This document shows positions 1 to 8,730 of a stretch of DNA of 64,000 bases, one piece after another. A model generated the notes under the pieces. It was not told the origin of the DNA. It saw only the letters and a program-made list of their open reading frames with translations, and did no database searches. The first letter of the stretch is position 1. Each line of letters starts with the position of its first letter. Made by a program: the position numbers and the translations under genes. Source of the stretch: Rubrivivax sp. (GTDB lineage Bacteria; Pseudomonadota; Gammaproteobacteria; Burkholderiales; Burkholderiaceae); contig JAEUOZ010000061.1 in the NCBI GenBank assembly GCA_016790225.1, positions 1 through 64,000 on the forward strand, read 5' to 3'.

Positions 1-365
1 GCGAACAGCTCCGACAGCTCCTTGAGGTGGAACGCGCGGAAGTCGCAGATCGTGCGATGGCGCGGGAAGTTGCCCGCAGCCAGCATCCGAAACGCCAGGT
101 CCTCGTGCAGCCGGCGCTCGATCTTGCGTGAGCTGAACACGGCCGTGGCGTAGGCGTAGACCAGCACCTTGACCATCATGGCCGGGTGAAACGGCTGCTT
201 GCGTGAGCCGCCGCCTTCGTAGCGTGCATAGAACGCCTTGAGATCCAGCGCGTCGACCGTGTCGTTGATGAAGTGGGCCAAGTGGCCCGCCGGCAGCCAG
301 TCTTGCGGCGCCGCCGGCAGCAACATCACTTGGTCAGGTTCGTAGGGGCGATAGCTTCCAGGCAT
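1..365 (-). CDS. IS1182-type transposase, N-terminal part (cut by window edge)
   Basis: Read on the minus strand from the ATG at 363-365, the translation begins MPGSYRPYEPDQVMLL and continues open to base 1. It includes HPAMMVKVLVYAYATAVFSS and an RTICDFRAFH-like stretch. This is the DUF772-type N-terminal region of IS1182/IS5-like transposases, which catalyse DNA cleavage and strand transfer at the element's ends. About 121 codons are visible; the DDE catalytic part lies outside the window. No frameshift is seen in the visible part. I could not identify the terminal inverted repeat in the 230 bases between its start and vapB, so the element boundary is unknown. The family call rests on the recognisable N-terminal pattern. 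Confidence 0.85.
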   Translation of the reverse strand, partial: MPGSYRPYEPDQVMLLPAAPQDWLPAGHLAHFINDTVDALDLKAFYARYEGGGSRKQPFHPAMMVKVLVYAYATAVFSSRKIERRLHEDLAFRMLAAGNFPRHRTICDFRAFHLKELSELF

Positions 366-596
366 GCCCCTTCAACGCATGCCGCATGCCACTGGGCATC
401 AGGATCTACCCGGTTCTGCCGCGCAGACTCCTAGCGGACAAGCCCTTGGTCGAGGGCGAAGGCCTGTCGCCGCGCGCGCGGCGCGAGCTGCTGGGCGACA
501 GCCAGCTCTTGCTGCCGTGTGCGCTGCCGCCATGGACGCCGGCATTCGCGGTAGCTAGCATTGGTAGGCATCATCCACGCCGGAGGCCCCATCGTC

Positions 597-881
597 ATGG
601 ACACCGCCCGATTGTTCCAGTCCGGCCGCAGCCAGGCCGTCCGGCTGCCCAAGCAGTTCCGCTTCGCGGGCACCGAAGTGGCTGTGCGGCACTTCGGCAA
701 CGGCGTGCTGCTGCTGCCGCTGGACGACCCCTGGCAGACGCTCGAAGACGGCCTGGCCGCCTTCGAGCCCGGCTTCACGCTGCAGCGCGAACAGCCTGCC
801 GTACAGGCCCGCCCGGCCATCGCCGCCGCACCCGGGCCGGCGCGCAAGGCGGCAAAGCCCGCCAAGGCGCGGCGACCATGA
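597..881 (+). CDS. vapB: VapB-type antitoxin (AbrB/MazE fold)
   Basis: 94-residue protein beginning MDTARLFQSGRSQAVRLP, the swapped-hairpin AbrB DNA-binding pattern of VapB antitoxins. Antitoxins of this kind bind and neutralise the PIN-domain toxin and repress their own operon. The ATG at 597 is preceded by GGAGG at 582-586; an upstream in-frame TTG at 561 is less likely. It overlaps vapC by the four bases ATGA (878-881), so the two are translationally coupled. Odd point: residues after about 60 form an Ala/Pro/Lys-rich tail, making the protein longer than the roughly 75-80 residues I would expect. The 230 bases upstream hold no gene that I can support. Confidence 0.85.
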   Translation: MDTARLFQSGRSQAVRLPKQFRFAGTEVAVRHFGNGVLLLPLDDPWQTLEDGLAAFEPGFTLQREQPAVQARPAIAAAPGPARKAAKPAKARRP

Positions 882-1279
882 TGCTGCTGGACACCAGCAT
901 CTGCATCTACGTCATCAATGCCCGGCCGCCCGAGGTTCTGGCGCGCTTCCGGCAGCACCGGCTGGGTGAGATCGGCCTGAGCAGCGTGGTGGTGGCCGAA
1001 CTGGCCTGGGGCGTGGCCAAGAGCGGCTCGGCGCGCAACCGGCAGGCGCTGGAGATGTTCCTGGCGCCACTGGAGGTGCTGCCCTTCGACGAGGCTGCTG
1101 GCTGGACTTACGGGGCGTTGCGCGCCGAACTGGAGCGCCGTGGCACCCCCATCGGCGCGATGGCCATGATGATCGCCGCCCACGCGCTGAGCCTGAACGC
1201 CCCGCTCGTCACGCACAACACGCGCGAGTTCGCGCAGGTGCCCGGCCTGCACCTGGCCGACTGGGCCGCTGCGCCCTGA
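878..1279 (+). CDS. vapC: VapC-type PIN-domain toxin with a substituted active-site residue
   Basis: 133-residue PIN-domain protein. In this family four acidic or polar residues hold metal for RNA cleavage, often of initiator tRNA. Visible here are D5 (LLDTS), E41 (VVAELAWG) and N114/E117 (THNTREF). At the third acidic position, where relatives read G-x-x-D-x-M-I-A-x-H-A, this protein reads GAMAMMIAAHA with Ala96 (codon GCC, 1163-1165). A single base change from GAC would explain it. The toxin may therefore be inactive or weakened, while the antitoxin gene is intact. Start chosen at 878 because it overlaps the vapB stop; a second ATG follows at 881. Confidence 0.85.
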   Translation: MMLLDTSICIYVINARPPEVLARFRQHRLGEIGLSSVVVAELAWGVAKSGSARNRQALEMFLAPLEVLPFDEAAGWTYGALRAELERRGTPIGAMAMMIAAHALSLNAPLVTHNTREFAQVPGLHLADWAAAP

Positions 1280-1307
1280 AGCCGTTGCCGGTCGCCAGCG
1301 CCCGCCC

Positions 1308-2090
1308 TCAGGTGATCACCGACTGCTGCGCGATCCCTGCATCCACCAGCACGTGCTGGCCGGTCATGCCGTCGGAATCGTCGGCGGCCAGGAAGAGCGT
1401 GGGGCGGGCGACGTGGCCGGGGTCGAGCCGGATCTTCAGGCACTGCGCATCCAGGAACTGCTGATCGGCCACTGGGTCGCGGTGCAGCGTGGTCTGGCGG
1501 TCGGTGACGATGGCGCCGGGCACCAGCGCATTCACGCGGATGTTGCGCGGGCCCAGCTCGCGCGCCAGCGTGCGCGTGAGGCCCAGGATGCCAGCCTTGG
1601 CCGTGGTGTAGCCCGCCAGCAGCGGGCGCCCGCGCATCCAGCTGACTGAGCCCATGTTGACAACCGAGCCGCCGCCCGCGGCAGCCATGCCGGGCGCGAC
1701 GGCCTGGATGGCGAAGAAGTAGTGCTTCAGGTTCAGCGCCAGGCGGTCGTCCCAGAACTCGGGCGTCACGTCTTCCATCGCGTGCCGATCATCGCGTCCG
1801 GCGTTATTCACCAGCACGCGGATGGCACCCAGCTCGTCGATGGCGCGGCGCAGCAGCTCCTGGTAGGCGGTCGCATCGCGCACATCGACCGCGCCGTACC
1901 AGGGGCGTGGCTGGCCAGCCGCCACGATCTCGTCGATCAGCGCCTGGCCGCCATCGGGCCGGGTGCCGCAGAAGGCCACGCGCGAGCCCTGTGCCGCGAA
2001 GGCGCGCACCAGCTCGGCGCCAATGCCGGAAGAGCCGCCGCTGATGAAGACGACACGGTCCTTCAAGGACGGGTAGACAGCCTGCTGCAT
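1308..2090 (-). CDS. SDR-family oxidoreductase (probable sugar dehydrogenase)
   Basis: 260-residue classical short-chain dehydrogenase, a normal length for the family. It shows the nucleotide-binding loop GGSSGIG near residue 18, NNAG, and the catalytic set N (LNLKH), S (MGSVSW), Y and K (GYTTAKAG). The C-terminal VNALVPGAIVTD and VLVDAG segments are typical. SDRs of this type oxidise sugars or polyols with NAD(P). It starts 10 bases after the Gfo/Idh/MocA gene, at the 3' end of the sugar operon, so a role in oxidising the imported sugar or an intermediate is likely. The substrate cannot be read from the sequence. Confidence 0.85.
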   Translation of the reverse strand: MQQAVYPSLKDRVVFISGGSSGIGAELVRAFAAQGSRVAFCGTRPDGGQALIDEIVAAGQPRPWYGAVDVRDATAYQELLRRAIDELGAIRVLVNNAGRDDRHAMEDVTPEFWDDRLALNLKHYFFAIQAVAPGMAAAGGGSVVNMGSVSWMRGRPLLAGYTTAKAGILGLTRTLARELGPRNIRVNALVPGAIVTDRQTTLHRDPVADQQFLDAQCLKIRLDPGHVARPTLFLAADDSDGMTGQHVLVDAGIAQQSVIT

Positions 2091-2100
2091 GGTCTGCTCC

Positions 2101-3219
2101 TCACCAGCCCGCGGGCAGGATCTCGTTCATCGCGACCACGCGGCCGAGCTCGATGCTGCGGTGCGCTGCCAGCCCCGTGGCCACGGCACGCAGGCCCTCT
2201 TCCAGCGGGATCTCCGCCGGCAGCCCTTCGCGGACCGCACGCGCAAAGCGCTCGTGTTCGACGTAGCTGGCGCCGAAGTGCTGGCCGAGATACTTGATGT
2301 TGGTGTCGCGCACCTGGCGCACGGCCACGCCGCGGCCGGTGCCGGAAGGCTGGCCCCAGGTCTCGCGCTTGCCCCAGTCCTCGCGGCGGCCCACGCGCAG
2401 CACGCCCGAAGGCAGCAGCGATTCGATCTTGCCTTCGCTGCCGACGATGGTGACGTGTTCGTTGTCCAGCGAGTTCTCGGCATACATGCACAGATCCAGC
2501 AGCGCACGCGCGCCGCTGGGATATTCGACGACGACGTAGGCGCTGTCCAGGATGTCGGGGCGGCGGCCGTCGTAGCTTTCGTCGAGGTGGTTGACGCGCT
2601 GCCCGCCGCTGGCAAAGACGCGCAGCGGCTGCTCCTTCAGGATCAGGTCCATGAGGTTGAAGTAGTGGCAGCACTTCTCGACCAGGGTGCCGCCGGTGTT
2701 GGCGCTGAAGCGGTTCCAGTCGCCCACCTTGGGATAGAAGGGCTCGCGGTGCTCGCGGATGGCCACCTGGTGCACGGTCCCCAGTGCGCCTTCGTGCGTG
2801 AGGCGTATGGCCTCGGCCACGGGCGGCATGTAGCGGTATTCCTGCGCCACCCAGACGATCCTGCCCTTCGCGTTTCGCGCCTTCTCTCGCTCGACCAGAT
2901 CGATGCCATCCTCGATGCGGGTGACCAGCGGCTTCTCGACGAGGATGTGCAGATCGGTGGCCAGCGCATCGCGCATGATGGCCACGTGCGTGAAGTTGGG
3001 CGAGGCGATGATGACGGCGTCGCACAGGCCGCTGCCCAGCAGATCCTGGTGCTGCTCGAAGAGGCGGGGCTTCCAGCCATCGACCAGGGCCGCCGCCGCC
3101 GCGCGGCTGGGCTCGTGCGGATCAGCGATGGCGGTCACGACCGCTCCGCCCATCGCATAGAGGTTGAGCATGTGTTCGCGGCCCATGCTGCCGCAGCCGA
3201 TGATGCCGTAGCGGATCAT
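2101..3219 (-). CDS. Gfo/Idh/MocA-family oxidoreductase
   Basis: 372 residues. The N-terminal Rossmann motif is GIIGCGSMGREH, followed by the diagnostic EKPLV (in LVEKPLVTRIED) and a C-terminal alpha/beta domain with a KCCHYFNLMDLI segment. Family members are NAD(P)-dependent sugar or inositol dehydrogenases. A strong AGGAGA site lies just upstream of the ATG at 3219. It sits between the ABC importer genes and the SDR, all on the minus strand, so it probably acts on the same sugar. Its 5' flank is occupied by two structured repeat elements, which separate it from the permease gene by about 400 bases. Substrate unknown. Confidence 0.88.
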   Translation of the reverse strand: MIRYGIIGCGSMGREHMLNLYAMGGAVVTAIADPHEPSRAAAAALVDGWKPRLFEQHQDLLGSGLCDAVIIASPNFTHVAIMRDALATDLHILVEKPLVTRIEDGIDLVEREKARNAKGRIVWVAQEYRYMPPVAEAIRLTHEGALGTVHQVAIREHREPFYPKVGDWNRFSANTGGTLVEKCCHYFNLMDLILKEQPLRVFASGGQRVNHLDESYDGRRPDILDSAYVVVEYPSGARALLDLCMYAENSLDNEHVTIVGSEGKIESLLPSGVLRVGRREDWGKRETWGQPSGTGRGVAVRQVRDTNIKYLGQHFGASYVEHERFARAVREGLPAEIPLEEGLRAVATGLAAHRSIELGRVVAMNEILPAGW

Positions 3220-3281
3220 TAGTCTCTCCTTTTCAATGCCCTGAGTCGCCTGGCTGGAGACCCACTCCAGCTCTTGCGCAA

Positions 3282-3391
3282 GCGGCGGCCAAACGGGTAG
3301 GGGGTTCCGCTCATGTCCTCCTTGTTACCGCCTTCGGCCGTAACAATTCCCCCCTTTACTTCGCTACACCCCCTACCCGTTTGGCCGCCGC
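3282..3391 (-). repeat. Structured inverted-repeat element, copy 1 (minus orientation)
   Basis: Perfect 24-bp inverted repeat (3282-3305 with 3368-3391) enclosing 62 bases. On the minus strand the interior reads AGCGAAGTAAAGG, a G run, then an inner hairpin (TGTTAC at 3323-3328 with GTAACA at 3340-3345), then AGGAGGACATGAGCG. The same unpaired core flanks a different inner hairpin in copy 2. It lies in the 407-base gap between the permease and Gfo/Idh/MocA genes and is read in its own sense orientation by that operon's transcript. I do not recognise a named family. It could be a structured RNA or a mobile hairpin element of MITE or REP type. Confidence 0.8.
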
Positions 3392-3461
3392 CGGAACCGG
3401 CACGGCGCTCGAAGAGAGGGAACACAGTGACTTCAAGTGTTCGACTGCTACTCCGTTGCCA

Positions 3462-3566
3462 GGCCGCGGACATGGGGTGACCCTCGCAGCGAAGTAAAGG
3501 GGGAATGGCCGGCCGCAGGCCGGACAGGAGGACATGAGCGAAGAGGGTCACCCCGTGGCCGCGGCC
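3462..3566 (+). repeat. Structured inverted-repeat element, copy 2 (plus orientation)
   Basis: Inverted repeat of 24 bp (3462-3485 with 3543-3566) with one A-G mismatch and one T-G wobble, enclosing 57 bases. The interior on the plus strand carries the copy 1 core, AGCGAAGTAAAGGGGGAAT and AGGAGGACATGAGCG. Between them is an inner hairpin of unrelated sequence (GGCC-rich, about 3506-3526). Outer stem length is identical to copy 1 although the stem sequences differ. The two copies point away from each other, separated by 70 bases (3392-3461) in which I see no gene. Together they fill most of the 3220-3626 intergenic gap. Confidence 0.8.
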
Positions 3567-3626
3567 CCGCGAGGCGCAGATCAGAGACGCCACACAAGCC
3601 AAGCCGCATCACTGACGAGGAACAAC

Positions 3627-4502
3627 TCACCCCTTCAACCCACCCTGCGTCAGCCCCCCCACCACACGCTCCTGGAACACCGCGATCAACACCGCAATCG
3701 GCACGATCGCGACGATCAGCGCTGCCGAGATGATGGGCCACGGAAACGTGAACTCGCCTTGATACAGCGTGATCCCCACCGGCACCGTGCGCATCGAGGC
3801 CGAGGAATTCAGTGACAGCGCCAGCAGAAACTCATCCCATGCGTTCACGAAGGCCAGGATGCCGGCCGTGAAGACACCTGGCGCCGCCAGCGGCACCACC
3901 ACGCGCCACAGCGCGCCCAGCCGCGTGCAGCCGTCGATCATGGCCGCGTTCTCCAGGTCCTTGGGGATGCTCTGGAAGAAGCTCACCAGCACCAGCGTGC
4001 ACACCGGCAGATTCAGCACCGTGTAGGGCAGCACCAGCGCCGTGTAGGTGTTCAGCAGCCCCAGCGCGCGCATGGTCTCGAAGATCGGCACCAGCAGCGT
4101 CACCAGCGGGAACATGCTGGAGGCCACGATGCAGGTCAGGATCAGCTGGCGGCGCTTCAGGTTCAGGCGCGCGATGGCATAGGCGGCCAGCGCCGCGACG
4201 AAGAGCGACACGATCGTGGAGACCACGGCCACCATGAAGCTGTTGCCCAGATACAGCAGCAGCGGCTGATCCTGGAAGGCCTGCACATAGTTGGCCATCG
4301 TCGGGTTGTGCGGCAGGTAGGTGATGGGCTTGCTCACCAGCTCGGCCTCGGTCTTCAGCGAGGTCAGCAGGATCCACACGGCCGGAAAGAAGCCGTTGAC
4401 CACCACGATGGCGGCGGCGATGAAGATCAGCACCCGGCCTTGCAGGCCCGGAGCGCCCGGGATGGCAGGCGCGGGGGCCTGGGTGGTGGCGGTTGCGGTC
4501 AT
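3627..4502 (-). CDS. ABC sugar transporter permease, MalG-like (CUT1)
   Basis: 291-residue inner-membrane protein with about six hydrophobic segments. The EAA loop near the C-terminal third reads ENAAMIDGCTRLGALWRVVVPLAAPG and contacts the ATPase. The sequence ends RVVGGLTQGGLKG, typical of MalG/UgpE-type carbohydrate permeases. The start at 4500-4502 overlaps the stop of the upstream permease by ATGA (4499-4502), indicating coupled translation. It partners the other permease, the receptor at 5481-6746 and the ATPase at 6778-7857. The N-terminal 20 residues are Ala/Pro/Thr-rich, as is common in this group. Confidence 0.9.
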   Translation of the reverse strand: MTATATTQAPAPAIPGAPGLQGRVLIFIAAAIVVVNGFFPAVWILLTSLKTEAELVSKPITYLPHNPTMANYVQAFQDQPLLLYLGNSFMVAVVSTIVSLFVAALAAYAIARLNLKRRQLILTCIVASSMFPLVTLLVPIFETMRALGLLNTYTALVLPYTVLNLPVCTLVLVSFFQSIPKDLENAAMIDGCTRLGALWRVVVPLAAPGVFTAGILAFVNAWDEFLLALSLNSSASMRTVPVGITLYQGEFTFPWPIISAALIVAIVPIAVLIAVFQERVVGGLTQGGLKG

Positions 4503-5392
4503 GCGTTCCTCCCGATGCGCTTCAGGTAGAAGCCGGTGACAAACAGCGAGAGCACGAACATGCAGACCGCCAGCGTGGAGCCGTAGCCCACGTCCAGGTA
4601 GTCGATGGTCGTCTTGTGGATCAGCATGGCCAGGGTCTCGGTGCTGTTGCCCGGGCCGCCCTTGGTCATGGTGTAGGGGATGTCGAAGGTCTGCAGCGCG
4701 GTGATGGTGCGGAAGATCAGCGCCACGATGATGCTGGGCATGAGCATCGGGATGGTGATCTGCCAGAACTGCTGCCACTTGCTGGCGCCGTCCACTTCCG
4801 CAGCCTCGTACAGGGACTTGGGAATCATCTGCAGACCCGCCAGCAGGATCAGCGCCATGAAGGAGCTGGTCTTCCAGATGATGGTCAGGCAGATCGCCGT
4901 GAAGGCCCAGGTGGGGCTGAGCAGCCACATGGTCTGCTCGTCCTTGCCGAAGATGCGCAGCACATCGTTGACCACGCCGTATTCGGTGTGGAAGAACCAC
5001 GCGAAGATCAGGCCGGCAAAGGACAAGGGCAGCGCCCAGGGCAGCAGCAGCGCCAGGCGCACGGGCCACTTGCGCTTGAAGGGCAGGTTGGCCAGCATCG
5101 CCAGGCCCATGCCGACCACCAGCGCGCCCGGCACCGTGATCAGCGTGATCAGCACCGTATTCTTCGTGGCGTTCCAGAAGTCCTTGTCCGTCAGGGCGAG
5201 CTGGTAGTTCTCCAGGCCGACGAACTTGAGGCCGCTGCCGCCGCCCGACAGGCGCAGATCGAAGAAGCTGTTGAAGATCAGCTTGCCGATCGGATACACA
5301 ACGATCAGCACCAGCAGCAGGAAGGCCGGCGCCAGCAGCATGACACCGAGCGTCTTCTCGCTCGGGTCACGCAGTCGGTCGAGGGTGCTCAT
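4499..5392 (-). CDS. ABC sugar transporter permease, MalF-like (CUT1)
   Basis: 297-residue inner-membrane protein with six predicted membrane spans. The EAA motif is EAAEVDGASKWQQFWQITIP, followed by the conserved FDIPYTMTKGGPGNSTETL segment of MalF/UgpA-type permeases. It forms the channel heterodimer with the product of the overlapping downstream gene. The gene follows the receptor gene after 88 bases that contain a strong hairpin (5438-5466). The specific sugar is not evident; gene context suggests an aldose or sugar acid handled by the dehydratase-aldolase route. Confidence 0.9.
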   Translation of the reverse strand: MSTLDRLRDPSEKTLGVMLLAPAFLLLVLIVVYPIGKLIFNSFFDLRLSGGGSGLKFVGLENYQLALTDKDFWNATKNTVLITLITVPGALVVGMGLAMLANLPFKRKWPVRLALLLPWALPLSFAGLIFAWFFHTEYGVVNDVLRIFGKDEQTMWLLSPTWAFTAICLTIIWKTSSFMALILLAGLQMIPKSLYEAAEVDGASKWQQFWQITIPMLMPSIIVALIFRTITALQTFDIPYTMTKGGPGNSTETLAMLIHKTTIDYLDVGYGSTLAVCMFVLSLFVTGFYLKRIGRNA

Positions 5393-5437
5393 GGGTTTGA
5401 CTCCTCGTCGTTCGGTCTGCGCCTTCTCTGGGCGCTG

Positions 5438-5466
5438 GCCACCCTCCCGTGGACCGGGAAGGTGGC
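5438..5466 (-). other. Intercistronic hairpin between receptor and permease genes
   Basis: On the minus strand GCCACCTTCCCG pairs with CGGGAGGGTGGC, a 12-bp stem with one G-U pair and a five-base loop. It lies just after the stop of the solute receptor gene and before the first permease gene. In other sugar ABC operons, such as malE-malF, structures in this position stabilise or partly terminate the message so that the receptor is made in excess. No T-run follows, so full termination is unlikely. The functional reading is inference. Confidence 0.5.
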
Positions 5467-5480
5467 TTCGGGCTCGCCGT

Positions 5481-6746
5481 TCAGCGCATCACGCGGCGCA
5501 GGCGGTTCTCGATCTCGTCCACGCCTTCCTGCGGCGTCTTGGTCCGGGCCAGGATCGCGCTGGTGGTCGTGCGGATGGTGTCGCTGACCTCGCCATAGCG
5601 CTCGCTCATCGGGCGGCTGCGTCCGGCAGTCACCACCGAAGCGGCATCCTTGAACCAGGGCACGGCCCTCACCACGTCAGCGTCGGTGTAGACGTTGGGG
5701 TAGGTCGGCAGCAGTGAACCTTCCACCGCCAGGAACTTGCTGGCCGCCGGGCTGCTCATGAAGCGCACCAGCTTGGCCGATTCGGCCTTGCTCTTGCTGA
5801 AGGCGCTGACCGCCCACTGCCAGCCGCCCACGCAGGTGGCGCTGCGGCCACCCGGCATGGCCGGCAGCGGCATCACGCCGACCTTGCCCTGCACCGTGGA
5901 ATCCTTGTCATCCTTGAAGCGGTCCCAGGCGAAGCCCCAGTTGATCGCGAAGACCACCTGCCCGGCCTTGAACTCGTTCACGGTATCGGGCGTGCGGACC
6001 TCGGCCACGTTGCGCTTGATCACGCCCTGATCGACCATCGTCAGCCAGGTCTGCAGGCCGCGCACCGCCGCCGGCTTGTCCAGCGTCATCTTGCCCGCGG
6101 CATCGTTGAAGTCCTTGCCCTGGCCCCAGTAGGGCAGCAGGAAGGTGCAGACCGCGCCTTCGATTGGCGCGCCCTGGATGCTCAGGCCCTGCAGGTTGGG
6201 GTTGCCCTCGGCCTGCTGGATCCTGCGCGCCGCGGCGGCGAGTTCGTCCCAGGTCTTGGGCTCGGCGACCTTGTGCTTCTCCAGCAGGTCCTTGCGGTAG
6301 TACATGAACATCGCATCGGCAAAGGCCGGCATCGCGGCGATCTTGCCGTCGATCACGTTGGCCTGGCCGTAGACCGGCAGGAAGGGCTTCTTGATGTCCG
6401 CCGGGTTCATGTTGTAGTACGCGTTCAGCGGCTCGATCCAGCCGGCCGAGAGGTACTGGGCCGGGTTCACGATGTCAATCATGAACACGTCGATGGCCGA
6501 ATCCTTGGCGTTCAGCACCGTGCTCAGGTACTGGCGCTGAAGTTCGCTGGTGGCGCCGCCGGTCTCGATGTCGATCTTCACGCCGGGGTTGGCGGCCTGG
6601 TACTGATCGAACAGCTTGCGCATCAGATCCGGGCGCTGGTTGGCGCCGCCCGAGAACACGCGCAGCGTGGTCGTCTGGGCGATGGCACTGGTACCCACCA
6701 GGCCGGCCAGCAGCGCGATCGTGGGAATGAGGTGGCGTCGTTGCAT
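5481..6746 (-). CDS. ABC sugar transporter periplasmic solute-binding protein (CUT1)
   Basis: 421-residue secreted receptor. The signal peptide is MQRRHLIPTIALLAGLVGTSAIAQ, cleaved after about residue 23. The mature protein begins TTLRVFSGGANQRPDLMRKL, and the GQVVFAINWGFAWDRFK and GGWQWAVSAFSKS segments match extracellular sugar-binding proteins of family 1. The start at 6744-6746 was preferred to a more upstream ATG because it begins a clean signal peptide and has a GGAGAG site. It delivers sugar to the two permeases encoded next. The ATPase gene ends 31 bases upstream. Confidence 0.9.
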   Translation of the reverse strand: MQRRHLIPTIALLAGLVGTSAIAQTTTLRVFSGGANQRPDLMRKLFDQYQAANPGVKIDIETGGATSELQRQYLSTVLNAKDSAIDVFMIDIVNPAQYLSAGWIEPLNAYYNMNPADIKKPFLPVYGQANVIDGKIAAMPAFADAMFMYYRKDLLEKHKVAEPKTWDELAAAARRIQQAEGNPNLQGLSIQGAPIEGAVCTFLLPYWGQGKDFNDAAGKMTLDKPAAVRGLQTWLTMVDQGVIKRNVAEVRTPDTVNEFKAGQVVFAINWGFAWDRFKDDKDSTVQGKVGVMPLPAMPGGRSATCVGGWQWAVSAFSKSKAESAKLVRFMSSPAASKFLAVEGSLLPTYPNVYTDADVVRAVPWFKDAASVVTAGRSRPMSERYGEVSDTIRTTTSAILARTKTPQEGVDEIENRLRRVMR

Positions 6747-6777
6747 CTGGGTCTCTCCTTCTTGACGGACTCGGGGT

Positions 6778-7857
<1,080 letters not shown>

Positions 7858-7858
7858 G

Positions 7859-8677
7859 TCAGTAGCCTCCTTCGGTTTTGGTGCCTTCCTGCAGCGTGTG
7901 GACGTGCGTGTCGCCTTCCGCCGTGCGCAGCGCCTGCACGACGGCCTGCGCGCCACGCATCAGCAGGCCGAGATCGGAGGCCACGGCCACGAAGTCGTAG
8001 CCCATCGCCCGATAGCGCGTCACCACGTCGGGCGTGCCACCCACCGTGCCGATCGGCTTGCCCAGCTTCTGTGCGCGATGCGCCAGGTCGGCCATCAGCG
8101 CCATCACCTCCGGGTGCGTCAGCTGACCGGGGTAGCCCATCGCACCCGACAGATCGCCGGGCCCGACGAAGAGGCCATCCACGCCCGGGACCTCGGCCAT
8201 GCGTTCCAGCTCCGCCGCGGCCTGCGGCGTCTCGATCTGCACGATCACGCCGATGGTCCTGTTGGCGGTCTTGAAGAAGTCCGGCACGGTGCCGAAACGC
8301 GAGGCGCGGCTCATGCCGGCCATGCCGCGCGAACCTTCCGGGGGATAACGGGTGGATTGCACGGCGGCGCGCGCTTCCTCGGCCGACTGCACGAAGGGGA
8401 ACAGCAGCGTCTGCGCGCCGGCATCCAGCACGCGCTTGACGGTCACCGGGTTGTTCCAGGGCACACGCACCACCGGCACCATCTTCGTGTTGCCCACGGC
8501 CTGCAGCAGGTGCACCAACTCCATCATGTCCAGCGGTGTGTGCTCCATGTCCAGCACGCCCCAGTCGAAGCCGGCCATGCCCACGGCTTCGGCCACGATG
8601 GGGCTGGCCGACATCACCCAGGTACCCACCGGGGCCTTGGCGCCGCGTGCGCGCAGCAGTTGTCGGAAGGGGTTCAT
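7859..8677 (-). CDS. HpcH/HpaI-family 2-keto-3-deoxy sugar-acid aldolase
   Basis: 272 residues. Family marks are [30 protein letters not shown], the metal ligands E in [12 protein letters not shown] and D in [12 protein letters not shown], and the closing [14 protein letters not shown]. These class II aldolases split 2-keto-3-deoxy acids into pyruvate and an aldehyde; relatives act on 2-keto-3-deoxy-rhamnonate and related acids. It is encoded between the sugar-acid dehydratase and the transporter ATPase, so its likely substrate is the 2-keto-3-deoxy acid produced by that dehydratase. The exact sugar is undetermined. Confidence 0.88.
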   Translation of the reverse strand: MNPFRQLLRARGAKAPVGTWVMSASPIVAEAVGMAGFDWGVLDMEHTPLDMMELVHLLQAVGNTKMVPVVRVPWNNPVTVKRVLDAGAQTLLFPFVQSAEEARAAVQSTRYPPEGSRGMAGMSRASRFGTVPDFFKTANRTIGVIVQIETPQAAAELERMAEVPGVDGLFVGPGDLSGAMGYPGQLTHPEVMALMADLAHRAQKLGKPIGTVGGTPDVVTRYRAMGYDFVAVASDLGLLMRGAQAVVQALRTAEGDTHVHTLQEGTKTEGGY

Positions 8678-8730
8678 CGCGGGCTCCTGTGGTGGATCGT
8701 CAGGGTTCGGGGCGCGGCGCAGCGGATGCG

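Noticed and set aside
386..877. In-frame upstream extension of vapC to an ATG at 386
   Set aside because: It would run through vapB in another frame. The ATGA overlap, PIN start motif and vapB homology fix the vapC start at 878. Residues encoded at 386-560 look protein-like but match nothing that I know.
3219..3602. Minus-strand open frame of 127 codons across the structured elements
   Set aside because: The frame is just the translation of the inverted-repeat elements and changes character at their edges. The base-pairing explains the sequence better than a protein.
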